A stretch of 33,530 bases of DNA, from assembly GCF_951230165.1 (NCBI RefSeq), contig NZ_CATNVB010000026.1, positions 1-33,530 of the forward strand, read 5' to 3'. Origin of the DNA: Lentilactobacillus sp. Marseille-Q4993. GTDB lineage: Bacteria; Bacillota; Bacilli; Lactobacillales; Lactobacillaceae. This document shows, piece after piece, positions 21,396-30,156 of the stretch; position 1 is the stretch's first letter, and each line of letters starts with the position of its first letter. Under the pieces are notes generated by a model. It was not told the origin of the DNA. It saw nothing but the letters and a program-made list of their open reading frames with translations, and did no database searches. Made by a program: the position numbers and the translations under genes.

Positions 21396-21887
21396 ATGAG
21401 TTACAAAAGTTTACGGGACGGCGTTTTTGGGCAATTAGATATTAAACGTCAAAAAGCAATTACCTTACTTTTTGCTGATGAGCTGTCCGATGAGCAAATT
21501 GCAAAAACTGTAAACCGTTCACGACAGACATTAGCTAAATGGAAAAAAGAGCCTAAGTTTATCGAAGCTCAGCAAGAGTATCGTCGTAGGTTTGTCGACG
21601 ATAAGGTGCCGGACGTACTTAAAGAACTCTATCGCTTGGCCAGTAAAGCTAAGTCTGAAATGGTACGGTTGCAAGCTATCCAAACGATTCTAAGTATGGC
21701 AGGCTTTGCAACCCAAGATGCTGACCCTGAATTACTAGAAGCCCAGCACGATAGAGCTAAAGCGGATGCTAAGAAAGCCAAGGCAGAAGCGGACATTGCT
21801 GAGTACAACGCTAAGTTAATGACCCATCCTGAAGACATGGCAGAGAAAGTGGTGATCCAAGATGACTTCACTGACCAAGACAATTAA
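21396..21887 (+). CDS. terS: Terminase small subunit
   Basis: 163 aa. An N-terminal helix-turn-helix (LSDEQIAKTVNRSRQTLAKWKKEP) would bind phage DNA. A helical oligomerisation region (VPDVLKELYRLASKAKSEMVRLQAIQTIL) and a C-terminal coiled coil rich in Ala/Lys (AKADAKKAKAEADIAEYNAKL) follow. The order fits TerS of the phBC6A51/PBSX type. ATG at 21396 lies after GGTG; an ATG at 21391 with better spacing from AAGGAGG reads only ATG ACA TGA. It overlaps terL by 26 nt. Confidence 0.85.
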   Translation: MSYKSLRDGVFGQLDIKRQKAITLLFADELSDEQIAKTVNRSRQTLAKWKKEPKFIEAQQEYRRRFVDDKVPDVLKELYRLASKAKSEMVRLQAIQTILSMAGFATQDADPELLEAQHDRAKADAKKAKAEADIAEYNAKLMTHPEDMAEKVVIQDDFTDQDN

Positions 21888-23199
21888 ATTAAGTGAAGCT
21901 GTCCAACCCCATTTCAAAACGTTATGGAATACTGATTGTCCGTACATCATTGCACGTGGAGGCCGTGGTAGTTTTAAGTCCTCGACGATATCACTAAAGC
22001 TCGTGGTCATGATGAAGAAACAGACGCAGCTCAATCACCGCATCAATATCGTGTGTCTGCGTGAGAATGCTACGTACTTACGTGATTCCGTTTATGACCA
22101 GATTACGTGGGCGTTATCCATGTTGAATTTAACGGATGAGTTCATGTTTCGGACGTCACCATTACGGATCATTCACCGACGGACCAAGAGCACGTTCTAC
22201 TTCTATGGCGTGGATGACCCATTCAAACTGAAGTCTAATACGATTGGACGCATTGCTGCCTTATGGTACGAAGAAGCGGCGAACTTCAAAAGTGCCGAAG
22301 TGTTTGACCAAACTAACCCCACCTTCTTGCGACAGAAATCAGAATACTTCGATTACGTACCGATATTCTATTCGTACAACCCACCAAAGAACCCGTACGA
22401 TTGGATCAATGAATGGGTGGATGATAAGCGGGGCGACCCTGATTATTTCATTGATTCATCCAGTTACTTAGATGACGAGCTAGGAGTAACCACGCCTCAG
22501 CAATTGAAACTTATCGAGACGTACAAAGAAAATGATTATGACTATTATCGTTACTTGTATCTTGGTGAAGCCGTTGGCTTGGGGACAAATGTGTACAACA
22601 TGAACCTATTTCATCCCTTGACCGAGTTGCCGAGTGATGACCCCATTCAGAAAGTAGCGTATGCCATTGATGCTGGGCATATGAATTCAGCAACTACCTG
22701 TTTAGCGGTGGGTATCACGGCTAAGAACCGTACGATATTGCTAGATACTTATTACTACTCACCAATGAACCAGAGTTATAAGAAAGCACCGAGTGACTTG
22801 GTGCCGGAGATCAAGGAGTTCATTGATAAGGTCAATGAACAGTATCAAGTACCAGTCTTGAAATACACCATTGATTCAGCCGAAGGAGCGTTACGAAATG
22901 AGTTCGTTAAAGAGGCTGGGTTGCATTGGCACGGCGTGGTTAAGACTGACGAAGCGGATATGATCGACTTCGTCTCTAACATCTTAGCTCAAGGTCGTGT
23001 CTTTTATTTGGATATTCCTGCTAATCAGATATTCATTCAGCAACATCGCCAGTATCAATGGGATGAGAAAACGATCCAATCAGATAAACCTAAAGTTATC
23101 AAAGAAAATGACCATACCTGTGACGCATTTAAATATCTAATTATTGATAATGCCGCAGTGCTGGGCATTAAGAGAGGAGGCTTCGTACCGTGGACGTAA
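21862..23199 (+). CDS. terL: Terminase large subunit (PBSX/SPP1-type)
   Basis: 445 aa packaging motor. Walker A GGRGSFKSS (33-41), Walker B region IAALWYEEAANF, coupling motif FYSYNPPKNP. The C-terminal RNase H-like nuclease has YAIDAGHMNSATTC, LKYTIDSAEGALRNE and NDHTCDAFKYL with the expected Asp residues. The length is normal. It uses the end of terS in another frame (26-nt overlap). Confidence 0.95.
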   Translation: MTSLTKTIKLSEAVQPHFKTLWNTDCPYIIARGGRGSFKSSTISLKLVVMMKKQTQLNHRINIVCLRENATYLRDSVYDQITWALSMLNLTDEFMFRTSPLRIIHRRTKSTFYFYGVDDPFKLKSNTIGRIAALWYEEAANFKSAEVFDQTNPTFLRQKSEYFDYVPIFYSYNPPKNPYDWINEWVDDKRGDPDYFIDSSSYLDDELGVTTPQQLKLIETYKENDYDYYRYLYLGEAVGLGTNVYNMNLFHPLTELPSDDPIQKVAYAIDAGHMNSATTCLAVGITAKNRTILLDTYYYSPMNQSYKKAPSDLVPEIKEFIDKVNEQYQVPVLKYTIDSAEGALRNEFVKEAGLHWHGVVKTDEADMIDFVSNILAQGRVFYLDIPANQIFIQQHRQYQWDEKTIQSDKPKVIKENDHTCDAFKYLIIDNAAVLGIKRGGFVPWT

Positions 23200-24617
23200 A
23201 AACCATGAAACAATTATTAGTAAATACCGACATGCGACGAAACGCATTTAACGCGCGCTTCGATACGTCAGTTAGGTATTACTTGAACCGTAACGATATC
23301 ACCTCGAAGAACAACGGTGAATCCAAACTTGATAAGAAGGCTAAGGATGAACCTTTGCGGTCAGCAGATAATCGGGTCAGTTCTAATTTCCACCAATTGT
23401 TAGTTGACCAGGAGGCTGGTTACTTAGCCACTGATAGGCCACAGATTGATGTTGAAGATGAGCAACTCAACGACAATATTGACGATACGCTGGGTGACAA
23501 CTTCCCCTTACGTTTGAATCAGTTAGTCGTGGATGCTGCTAATGCAGGTGTGGCTTGGGTCCATTACTGGTTAGATGCGGACAAACAGTTCCGCTATGGT
23601 ATCGTGCCACCTGACCAAGTGACGCCGATCTATTCCAGTGACTTAGACCAGAAGCTTCTAGCCGTGCGGAGAACGTACGACCAGTTAGATCCTGATAGTG
23701 GCAAGCAATATACCGTCCACGAATACTGGACAGACAAGGATGTCACCGTCTTTCGTTCGCAAAAACCTGGCTATGCTGACTTAGAGCCATATGCCACACG
23801 GTTCCAATACTATGACGTGACCACAGGGGCGGAGATGGGACAGGGCAATGTGTATCAGCATGACTTTGGGCGCATCCCTTTCATTGAGTTTCCGAAGAAC
23901 AAGTACCGCATCCCAGATTTGTATAAATACAAGGGTCTGATTGATGTGTTTGATGATGTCTACAATGGCTTTGTCAATGATGTGGATGACGTGCAACAAG
24001 TTATCCTCATCCTCACTAACTATGGTGGTGAGTCACTCAGTGAGTTCAAGAAAGCCTTGAAGGAAGACAAGGCCGTTAAGTTTGAATCAATGGGGACGGG
24101 TGATAAATCTGGGCTAGATAAACTAACTATCGACATTCCCGTTGATGCTCGGAACTCCCTGATGGAAGTCACTAAGTCCGACATCTTCGTGCATGGTCAA
24201 GGAATTGACCCGACTAAATTTCTCATCAACAACGCTTCAGGTGCTGCTATCAAGATGTTGTATTCGCATCTGGAACTTAAAGCATCAATGACTGAAGCGT
24301 ACTTCAGGGATGCTTTGACTGAACTCATTCGGGCCATCATGAAGTGGCTCGGTGTGGCGGATGCTGATAGTCGTAAGATTACGCAGACTTGGCAACGGAC
24401 AGCTATTCAAAATGATTTGGAGAATGCGCAGAAGGTTGCTACCGTGGCTCAGTATTCTAGTGATGAAGCCATTGCTAAGAGCAATCCGCTCGTGGATGAT
24501 TGGCAACAAGAACTCGCTGACCGCAGTGATGATATCGTCAAACGAGATGGTTACGAAGCTGATCCGAATGTACTCAACGGACTGAATGGCGGTGAGGATG
24601 ATGAGCCTACCGAATAA
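23190..24617 (+). CDS. Portal protein (SPP1 gp6-like)
   Basis: 475 aa. The portal forms the dodecameric head vertex through which DNA passes. Typical parts: RYYLNRNDIT, then SNFHQLLVDQEAGYLA, FIEFPKNKYRIPDLYKYKGLIDVFDDVYN, the stem and clip region, and SGAAIKMLYSHLELKAS followed by helices. The start is GTG at 23190 after GAGGAGG; ATG at 23205 is possible. It overlaps terL by 10 nt and the MuF gene by 32 nt. Confidence 0.92.
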   Translation: MDVKTMKQLLVNTDMRRNAFNARFDTSVRYYLNRNDITSKNNGESKLDKKAKDEPLRSADNRVSSNFHQLLVDQEAGYLATDRPQIDVEDEQLNDNIDDTLGDNFPLRLNQLVVDAANAGVAWVHYWLDADKQFRYGIVPPDQVTPIYSSDLDQKLLAVRRTYDQLDPDSGKQYTVHEYWTDKDVTVFRSQKPGYADLEPYATRFQYYDVTTGAEMGQGNVYQHDFGRIPFIEFPKNKYRIPDLYKYKGLIDVFDDVYNGFVNDVDDVQQVILILTNYGGESLSEFKKALKEDKAVKFESMGTGDKSGLDKLTIDIPVDARNSLMEVTKSDIFVHGQGIDPTKFLINNASGAAIKMLYSHLELKASMTEAYFRDALTELIRAIMKWLGVADADSRKITQTWQRTAIQNDLENAQKVATVAQYSSDEAIAKSNPLVDDWQQELADRSDDIVKRDGYEADPNVLNGLNGGEDDEPTE

Positions 24618-26457
24618 GCAGTATTGGCAGAACCGTTATTTGACCGTAAAAGCCCGTCAGTTGAAGAACACGGCTGAGTATGAACGAGCATTACAACCAG
24701 AGTTAAACGGCTTGTATCGTGAGTTACATGGCGAATTAGACACTTACTACACGCGCTATGCGAACAACGAAGGTATCTCGAAGGAAGAAGCGCAAAAAAT
24801 CCTTAGTGGTATCTCCACGAAGCACTGGCAGATGACTTTAGATGAGTTTGAAGCCAAGGCTAAAGCCGGTGGTCATGACCAAGAACTGAACTCCGAATAC
24901 TACCGTTCCCGTATCGCACGCTTGCAAGCATTGGAGCAACAACTCAGACAACACACGGCGACCTTTGCCGGCAGTCGTACTGAACAGATGCGCACCGCAT
25001 TGCAGGACCAGTACACTGATTCGTATATGCGGACGCTGTACAATCTGCAGGTCGAGACCGCTAGTATCAACGGTAACTTTGCTCGGTTCAGTCCCGAACA
25101 ACTTCGCATGGTCGTCAGTCGTCCGTGGGCTAAGGATGGCAAGGACTTCTCCCAACGGATATGGCGCAATTACCGTGATGAGATGCCCAGCCAATTGATG
25201 GATTCGATACTTCGCGGTAGTTTGCTGGGTTATTCTCATCAACGCATTGAACGGATGTTTCATGCCCGTTTCAATGACATTAAGCGCAAGGACATCCACC
25301 GACTGATCATCACTGAGATGAGTCATGTGCAAGAAGAAGCCACGTTTAAAGGCTACGAAGAACAAGGGTTAGAGAAGTACGAGTACATGGCAACGCTAGA
25401 AACTCACACTTGTCACATCTGTGCCCAACTCGATGGCAAAGAGTTCCCCGTTAAGAAACGCATCCCTGGTGAGAACTACCCGCCCATCCATCCGCACTGC
25501 CGTTGCACAACGGTTCCTGTCGTGGATGACATCCCTAAATCTGACGAGCGGTGGAGTCGTGACCCAGAAACGGGCAAGGCTAAGCCTATCAAGCAGATGA
25601 CCTTTGATGAGTGGCAAAAGATGGTCAATGGTGAGAAGCCAACTAAGCAGGGTTCAATCAATTTAGATGATATACTTAATGTGGACACAAGGGACAAGCT
25701 GAATAAGTTGACTCCTAACGGTGCCCAAATGTTTATTGACCATCTTGCCCAAGCACCAGAAGAGATGCAACGGCTGTATTACGATAATCGTGATAAGTTT
25801 GTGATTGATTCAGTGGATCGCAAGGGTGGGTCATATTATTCATTAGGTAGGATTCATTTCAATCCAAATGATATTGAATCGGCTGACCACCCAAGTCGGA
25901 ACAACATTGACACGGTCTTTCATGAATTTGCCCATGCCATTGACTTTGACCCAACACGTCGCATGGAATATGTAAGTAAACGCTACTTGAAGACTGGAAT
26001 TAAGGAATACCCAATTGAGAAGACCTATCAAGCGTCTGGTCAGACTAAGTATGATCTAGCTGCTTCATTACGGGCTGAGGCTCGTCAGGTTACGGATGGT
26101 TTGTATGAAAAATACGGTGATTTGTTTACCAAAGCAAACTGGAAAAAGGAAGCCATTCGTGGCGATTCGACCAACTGGCATCAATATTCCGATGTGTCCG
26201 ATATGATCGAAGGTTCAACCCCAGAACATTTGAACCTTGGGTTTGGTCATGGACCAGGTTATTGGAGTAGTCGGGTTACTAAGAGTTTGAAAGGGACTAA
26301 CGGGATGACTGAAGCTGAATTCTTTGCGGAATGTACATCAGCTACGGTCAATAACCCAAGGTCATTAGCTCAAATCAAGGAATGGTTCCCTGAATCGTAT
26401 AAGATATATGAGCAAATCGTTAAGGATATCAATGAGGAGAATAGCCATGCAAAATAA
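24586..26457 (+). CDS. MuF/SPP1 gp7-type head protein with metallopeptidase-like toxin extension
   Basis: 623 aa, roughly twice a plain SPP1 gp7 protein. The N-terminal ~310 residues are the minor head domain, with RLIITEMSHVQEEATFKGYEE, CHIC (C276, C279), and IHPHCRCTTVP (C305, C307). The C-terminal ~300 residues are extra: NTVFHEFAHAID-like region with H446, E447, H450, followed by 130 residues and EAEFFAE (576-582), where a glutamate could be the third zinc ligand. This is a gluzincin-like layout. MuF proteins with variable C-terminal toxin domains are known from temperate phages. The start is uncertain: 24586, 24598 or 24601; GGTGAGG lies in front of the latter two. Confidence 0.85.
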   Translation: MAVRMMSLPNKQYWQNRYLTVKARQLKNTAEYERALQPELNGLYRELHGELDTYYTRYANNEGISKEEAQKILSGISTKHWQMTLDEFEAKAKAGGHDQELNSEYYRSRIARLQALEQQLRQHTATFAGSRTEQMRTALQDQYTDSYMRTLYNLQVETASINGNFARFSPEQLRMVVSRPWAKDGKDFSQRIWRNYRDEMPSQLMDSILRGSLLGYSHQRIERMFHARFNDIKRKDIHRLIITEMSHVQEEATFKGYEEQGLEKYEYMATLETHTCHICAQLDGKEFPVKKRIPGENYPPIHPHCRCTTVPVVDDIPKSDERWSRDPETGKAKPIKQMTFDEWQKMVNGEKPTKQGSINLDDILNVDTRDKLNKLTPNGAQMFIDHLAQAPEEMQRLYYDNRDKFVIDSVDRKGGSYYSLGRIHFNPNDIESADHPSRNNIDTVFHEFAHAIDFDPTRRMEYVSKRYLKTGIKEYPIEKTYQASGQTKYDLAASLRAEARQVTDGLYEKYGDLFTKANWKKEAIRGDSTNWHQYSDVSDMIEGSTPEHLNLGFGHGPGYWSSRVTKSLKGTNGMTEAEFFAECTSATVNNPRSLAQIKEWFPESYKIYEQIVKDINEENSHAK

Positions 26458-26626
26458 AGACTATGACCACATGAATGAAGCTGAATTGATGGATGCTTAT
26501 GAAGCTAAGTTCAACGTCAGCTTTCCAATCTTAGCCAGTGATGGTGACCCGAATGAATTAATGCGGATCGCTTTAAAGACAGGTAAGCCCTACGAACCAC
26601 ATTACAGTGAAGATAGAATATATTAA
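26447..26626 (+). CDS. Small gene overlapping the MuF toxin end, candidate immunity protein
   Basis: 59 aa, acidic (MQNKDYDHMNEAELMDAYEAKFN..., ending YEPHYSEDRIY). It starts inside the last codons of the MuF gene (11-nt overlap), with GAGGAGA in front of ATG, and is followed at once by a terminator. A small gene tied to the 3' end of a polymorphic toxin gene is where its immunity protein is normally found. No recognised family. Alternative: a small structural accessory protein of the head module. Confidence 0.6.
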   Translation: MQNKDYDHMNEAELMDAYEAKFNVSFPILASDGDPNELMRIALKTGKPYEPHYSEDRIY

Positions 26627-26628
26627 GT

Positions 26629-26656
26629 AGACGCCGAACCCAGGTGTCTTTTGTTT
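26629..26656 (+). terminator. Terminator after the candidate immunity gene
   Basis: Stem AGACGCC/GGTGTCT (26629-26635 with 26643-26649), loop of 7, followed by TTTTGTTTT. A terminator in the middle of a late structural operon is uncommon and splits the toxin pair from the scaffold gene. Confidence 0.65.
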
Positions 26657-26742
26657 TGACCTGAGCAAGTCGTAAAACTGCTCTTTAATTATGCCTTGAT
26701 TGTGGTCGCCCCACGTAAAATATTGCGAGAGAGGATATTGCT

Positions 26743-27303
26743 ATGAAACGTGAACAATTAAAAGAACTTGAACTATCTGATGAACAGATCGAGAAAATCA
26801 TGAGTTTGAATGGTGCTGATATCGAGAAAGCCAAGAGTGGTAGTGATACGCTCCAACAGGAAAACGAATCGCTAAAAACTCAAATCAGTGAACGGGATAA
26901 GGACTTGAAAGGTCTGCAAAAACAGGTGAAAGATAATGCTGAATTGTCTAGCCAACTTGAAGAATGGCAGACCAAATACAAGACTGATACCGAGACACTT
27001 ACTAACGAGTTGCAACAAACTAAGCTCAACGGGGCATTGAACAATGCTTTGGCTTCAGCTAAGGTCCGCAACCCCAAAGCCGCTGAAGCTTTGCTTGATA
27101 TGGATAACATCAAACTAACTGAAGACGGTCAGCTTGAAGGTTTAGATGGTCAAATTGCTGAGCTCAAAAAGACAGATGCCTATCTGTTTGACGAGGGCAA
27201 CGATTCAACTTACCAACCCCAAGGTGGTAATGGTTCAAAAGATACGAGTCAAGTTCAGACCCTGGTTGACATTTTCAACCCTAATTCGAAAGGAGATAAT
27301 TAA
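26743..27303 (+). CDS. Scaffolding protein (GP20/DUF4355-like)
   Basis: 186 aa. Starts with LKELELSDEQIEKIMSLNG, then a coiled coil (about 30-90, with LQQENESLKTQISERDKDL), a segment LNNALASAKVRNPKAAEALLDMDNI, and a flexible polar tail. This is the layout of phage minor structural GP20/scaffold proteins. It precedes the capsid gene by 2 nt. The 86-nt stretch after the terminator may hold a promoter, but no clear box is seen. Confidence 0.85.
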   Translation: MKREQLKELELSDEQIEKIMSLNGADIEKAKSGSDTLQQENESLKTQISERDKDLKGLQKQVKDNAELSSQLEEWQTKYKTDTETLTNELQQTKLNGALNNALASAKVRNPKAAEALLDMDNIKLTEDGQLEGLDGQIAELKKTDAYLFDEGNDSTYQPQGGNGSKDTSQVQTLVDIFNPNSKGDN

Positions 27304-27305
27304 TA

Positions 27306-28250
27306 ATGCCAAGTGTTGTTAATTACGCAGAAGCCTACCAACAAGCAATCGTTGATGGCTTTTATACAGATTACTTATATACCAATGCCTTGTGGCAATC
27401 ACCATCTAACGCTTCCGTCAGTTTCGTGAACGCTAAGACCGTTAAATTACCAAAACTTACTATCGACGAAGGTCGTAAGGACCGTCAACGGCGAACGATC
27501 ACTTCACCAATCACCAACTACTCAACTGATTGGATCCCAAAGCAATTGGCCTTTGACCGTTACTGGGATACTCTCGTTGATCCATTGGACGTGGACGAAA
27601 CTAACCAACTCGTTACTGTTGGCAATGTTACTCGCCAATTCAACATCCAACAAAAGTTGCCTGAAGATGATAGTTACATGACTTCAAAGCTCTACAAAGA
27701 GAAAGTTGCCGCTAATAACGTTAAAGATGAAGGTGGTCTCTACACTGACGCCTTGACGGCTGATAACGTCCTTGAAATCTACGACAAGATGATGGAAGAC
27801 ATGGACGAAGCAAGAGTACCTGCGACTGGCCGTTTGCTTTACGTAACTCCAGCCGTTAATACTTTGCTCAAGACTGCTGCAGCTAAGAACCGAACTATCA
27901 TGATCTCAACGCCAGACGCAATCGCTAGAACCGTGCGTTCATTGGACGAAGTAACTATCGTGGTTGTGCCATCTGACTTGATGGACACGGATTACGACTT
28001 CACCTCTGGTGCTAAGCGTAAGGATGATGCCCAAGCTATCCAGATGTTCTTGATCCAAAACGGTGCCCAAATCGCGCCGATCAAGTACACCTTTGTTGGC
28101 TTAGACCAACCATCAGCGCAAACTGCTGGTAACTTCCTCTACTACGAACAAGCATACGAAGATGTTTTCCTATTGCCTGGTCGTGCTACTGGTTATGCTG
28201 CCGTTACTGGTGCTAAAAAGGCTAAAGCTGCTCCTGCTAAGAAATCCTAG
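27306..28250 (+). CDS. Major capsid protein
   Basis: 314 aa. Position after the scaffold, length and composition fit the main head protein of HK97-fold phages. Recognisable pieces are VVNYAEAYQQAIVDGFYTDYLY, then DTLVDPLDVDETNQ, VPATGRLLYVTPAVNTLLK and VPSDLMDTDYDF. The C-terminal tail GAKKAKAAPAKKS is basic and disordered. AAAGGAG precedes the start. Confidence 0.88.
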   Translation: MPSVVNYAEAYQQAIVDGFYTDYLYTNALWQSPSNASVSFVNAKTVKLPKLTIDEGRKDRQRRTITSPITNYSTDWIPKQLAFDRYWDTLVDPLDVDETNQLVTVGNVTRQFNIQQKLPEDDSYMTSKLYKEKVAANNVKDEGGLYTDALTADNVLEIYDKMMEDMDEARVPATGRLLYVTPAVNTLLKTAAAKNRTIMISTPDAIARTVRSLDEVTIVVVPSDLMDTDYDFTSGAKRKDDAQAIQMFLIQNGAQIAPIKYTFVGLDQPSAQTAGNFLYYEQAYEDVFLLPGRATGYAAVTGAKKAKAAPAKKS

Positions 28251-28266
28251 TTAGGAGGTGTGCCCA

Positions 28267-28980
28267 ATGGAACTAAAAGTTTATAAAGGCACGGAATTAG
28301 TTGGTACGGGTAGTGCTGAAGCTAAGGTGTTTGTCGCTTTGGAGCCTAACGAATATCCGGCTGGTACGTTTGTTGGCAAGGTATTTGATGGTGATACAGA
28401 GATCGCTAGTTATGAGTTCCCAGCGTTTACCGTAGAAGATAAAGTCAAGCCAGGGGATAACGTAATCGATACTGCAAGGACACCGTTCGTACTGTTTGAC
28501 TCGATTGATGTTGACACTGATGCTGATATTATTGACACCAATACTGGTCAGCCGAGTGGTGATAAGGTACACGTGTTTAAGGGCCACACCATCACCACGG
28601 ATGTTGACCTCTCTAAACTACCTGCTGGATTAAAAGTCAGCATGGTCAATAATAACCTTGTCCTAAATGTAGAGCTGGCTGCATTAACCGGCCAGCCGTT
28701 GCAGTTTGGAGCATACAGCCAAAAAATTACAGATGTTAAACAAAACATCAGCAACTATGATGATGTAGTCGCCGGCATTTCAATCAGGAAGGAAGATTTG
28801 ACTAACGATAATTTATTGCTAGAACTTTCTGACCAGAAGGTCAATTTGAAAATGATTGATGATTATACCTTGCAGATCAATGGTACAGCCGGTAACGGGA
28901 ACGCTTACTCAAATCAAAGTGTTCCAGGACAAGGTAGTGTATCTGACGCCTTTGCCATTCAGTCAATCACGGCCTATTAG
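28267..28980 (+). CDS. Hypothetical structural protein after the capsid gene
   Basis: 237 aa, not recognised. The first 65 residues are beta-rich (KVYKGTELVGTGSAEAKV), as in Ig-like or capsid decoration domains. The rest (SIDVDTDADIIDTNTGQPSG, and further beta strands) looks like a small domain of its own. It lies between the major capsid and connector genes, where decoration proteins are common. ATG at 28267 follows AGGAGGTG; the in-frame GTG at 28258 sits in that site. Role inferred from position. Confidence 0.65.
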   Translation: MELKVYKGTELVGTGSAEAKVFVALEPNEYPAGTFVGKVFDGDTEIASYEFPAFTVEDKVKPGDNVIDTARTPFVLFDSIDVDTDADIIDTNTGQPSGDKVHVFKGHTITTDVDLSKLPAGLKVSMVNNNLVLNVELAALTGQPLQFGAYSQKITDVKQNISNYDDVVAGISIRKEDLTNDNLLLELSDQKVNLKMIDDYTLQINGTAGNGNAYSNQSVPGQGSVSDAFAIQSITAY

Positions 28981-28992
28981 GAGGTGTTCTAT

Positions 28993-29373
28993 ATGGATAA
29001 ACATCCCCGCTGGGATCATCTGATTGAACAGGTTCGGGTGTTGAATCCGAACACCCCTGAGAACCCTAACTATCAGACGATCCTTGATTTTGTTTTAGAT
29101 AAAGTTATCAATGATGTGGCGAATTACACCCACATCCCGATCCTTGATTTACCGGAAGAACTCGACCAGACGATCATTGCGTTATGTACGTTGATGATCA
29201 CGACGCATGGGCTACTCGTGCCCCTCACAAATACGGGTAGTTTGACCGAGGGTGATACTTCGGTCACGTTTAAATCACCGGCTGAGATATATGCGGCAAT
29301 TTTAAAAATCAATCCAATTACTGATGATTATGTGATGCAGCTCAATCAGTTTAGGGTGGTGAAGCGACCATGA
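28993..29373 (+). CDS. Head-tail connector / adaptor protein (SPP1 gp15-like)
   Basis: 126 aa. HPRWDHLIEQVRVLNPNTPENPN, then VANYTHIPILDLPEELDQTIIALCTLMI is the helical layout of gp6/gp15-type adaptors, which join the portal to the neck. ATG at 28993 follows AGGAGGTG; the upstream in-frame start at 28984 is in the ribosome binding site. It overlaps the next gene by 4 nt. Confidence 0.8.
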   Translation: MDKHPRWDHLIEQVRVLNPNTPENPNYQTILDFVLDKVINDVANYTHIPILDLPEELDQTIIALCTLMITTHGLLVPLTNTGSLTEGDTSVTFKSPAEIYAAILKINPITDDYVMQLNQFRVVKRP

Positions 29374-29771
29374 TGCAAGATGCGTATAAAGCAATGGGTG
29401 CAGTGCTACCAACATTGTGGTTCGATAAAGTTACTATCTATGGCGTCACTGATACCACTGATGGCGTGTTTGCCGACAGTGAACCCTCTCTCATCGTGGA
29501 GGATGAACCGGCTAAGATATCCCGTAAATCACTGAAACCATCTCAACAGTCGTACTTCGGTACGGATGAGTATGATGTGGTGATGTATATTCGTACCGGC
29601 ATTGATATCCCCGCTGGTAGCACTGTGTGGGTGACTGATACCAATGGTCATAAGACTAAGTACAAACAGACTGGTAAAGCCTACACCGGTTATGTATCTC
29701 ACCTGGAAGTGGCAATGATTCGGGACGAGAAAGCAAAGGAAGTGGTCACTCATGGCATTCGGAACAATTGA
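29370..29771 (+). CDS. Minor capsid / head-closure protein
   Basis: 133 aa, resembling Minor_capsid_1 (head-tail stopper). VTIYGVTDTTDGVFADSEP, then PAKISRKSLKPSQQSYFGTDEYDVVMYI, a typical segment, ends in a beta-rich C-terminus. ATG overlaps the previous stop (ATGA). It overlaps the next gene by 20 nt. Confidence 0.78.
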   Translation: MMQDAYKAMGAVLPTLWFDKVTIYGVTDTTDGVFADSEPSLIVEDEPAKISRKSLKPSQQSYFGTDEYDVVMYIRTGIDIPAGSTVWVTDTNGHKTKYKQTGKAYTGYVSHLEVAMIRDEKAKEVVTHGIRNN

Positions 29772-30156
29772 TGATGCTGAGTTTCAAGCCTTTGCTAACC
29801 GCGTTAAGAACAAAGTCGCTGCTAAAGAAGCCGTCCATAAAGTCGGCCAAGGAATGCAGAAACTGGCTAACGTAGCGATTCGTGACGTTAAGGGCAATAC
29901 ACCCGTTGATACTGGTCGTTTACGGGGTGCTTGGAACACGAGTGGCATGAGTTATGGTGGCGGTTCGTTCTCATTTGAACTCCAAAACAATACTGAATAC
30001 GCTGGGTTCGTTGAGAATGGTCACCGCACACGTGGCGGTGGTTCATGGGTGCCTGGGCAGTTCTTCTTGAAGAAGTCCCTCGTCCACATTGAAGGTCAGT
30101 TTCCAACTACTTTTCAGCCGATATTTGATGAGGCACTAAGGGGGTTGTTAGATTGA
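29752..30156 (+). CDS. HK97 gp10-like / Minor_capsid_2 neck protein
   Basis: 134 aa. TPVDTGRLRGAWNTS and NTEYAGFVENGHRTRGG are hallmark segments of HK97 gp10-type proteins, as is WVPGQFFLKKSL. They take part in head-tail joining. It begins within the last codons of the previous gene. The stop overlaps the next ATG by 1 nt. Confidence 0.85.
   Translation: MAFGTIDDAEFQAFANRVKNKVAAKEAVHKVGQGMQKLANVAIRDVKGNTPVDTGRLRGAWNTSGMSYGGGSFSFELQNNTEYAGFVENGHRTRGGGSWVPGQFFLKKSLVHIEGQFPTTFQPIFDEALRGLLD

Noticed and set aside
24838-25365. 175-codon minus-strand open frame inside the MuF gene
   Set aside because: Lies fully antisense to a conserved head domain, and no other minus-strand gene is nearby.
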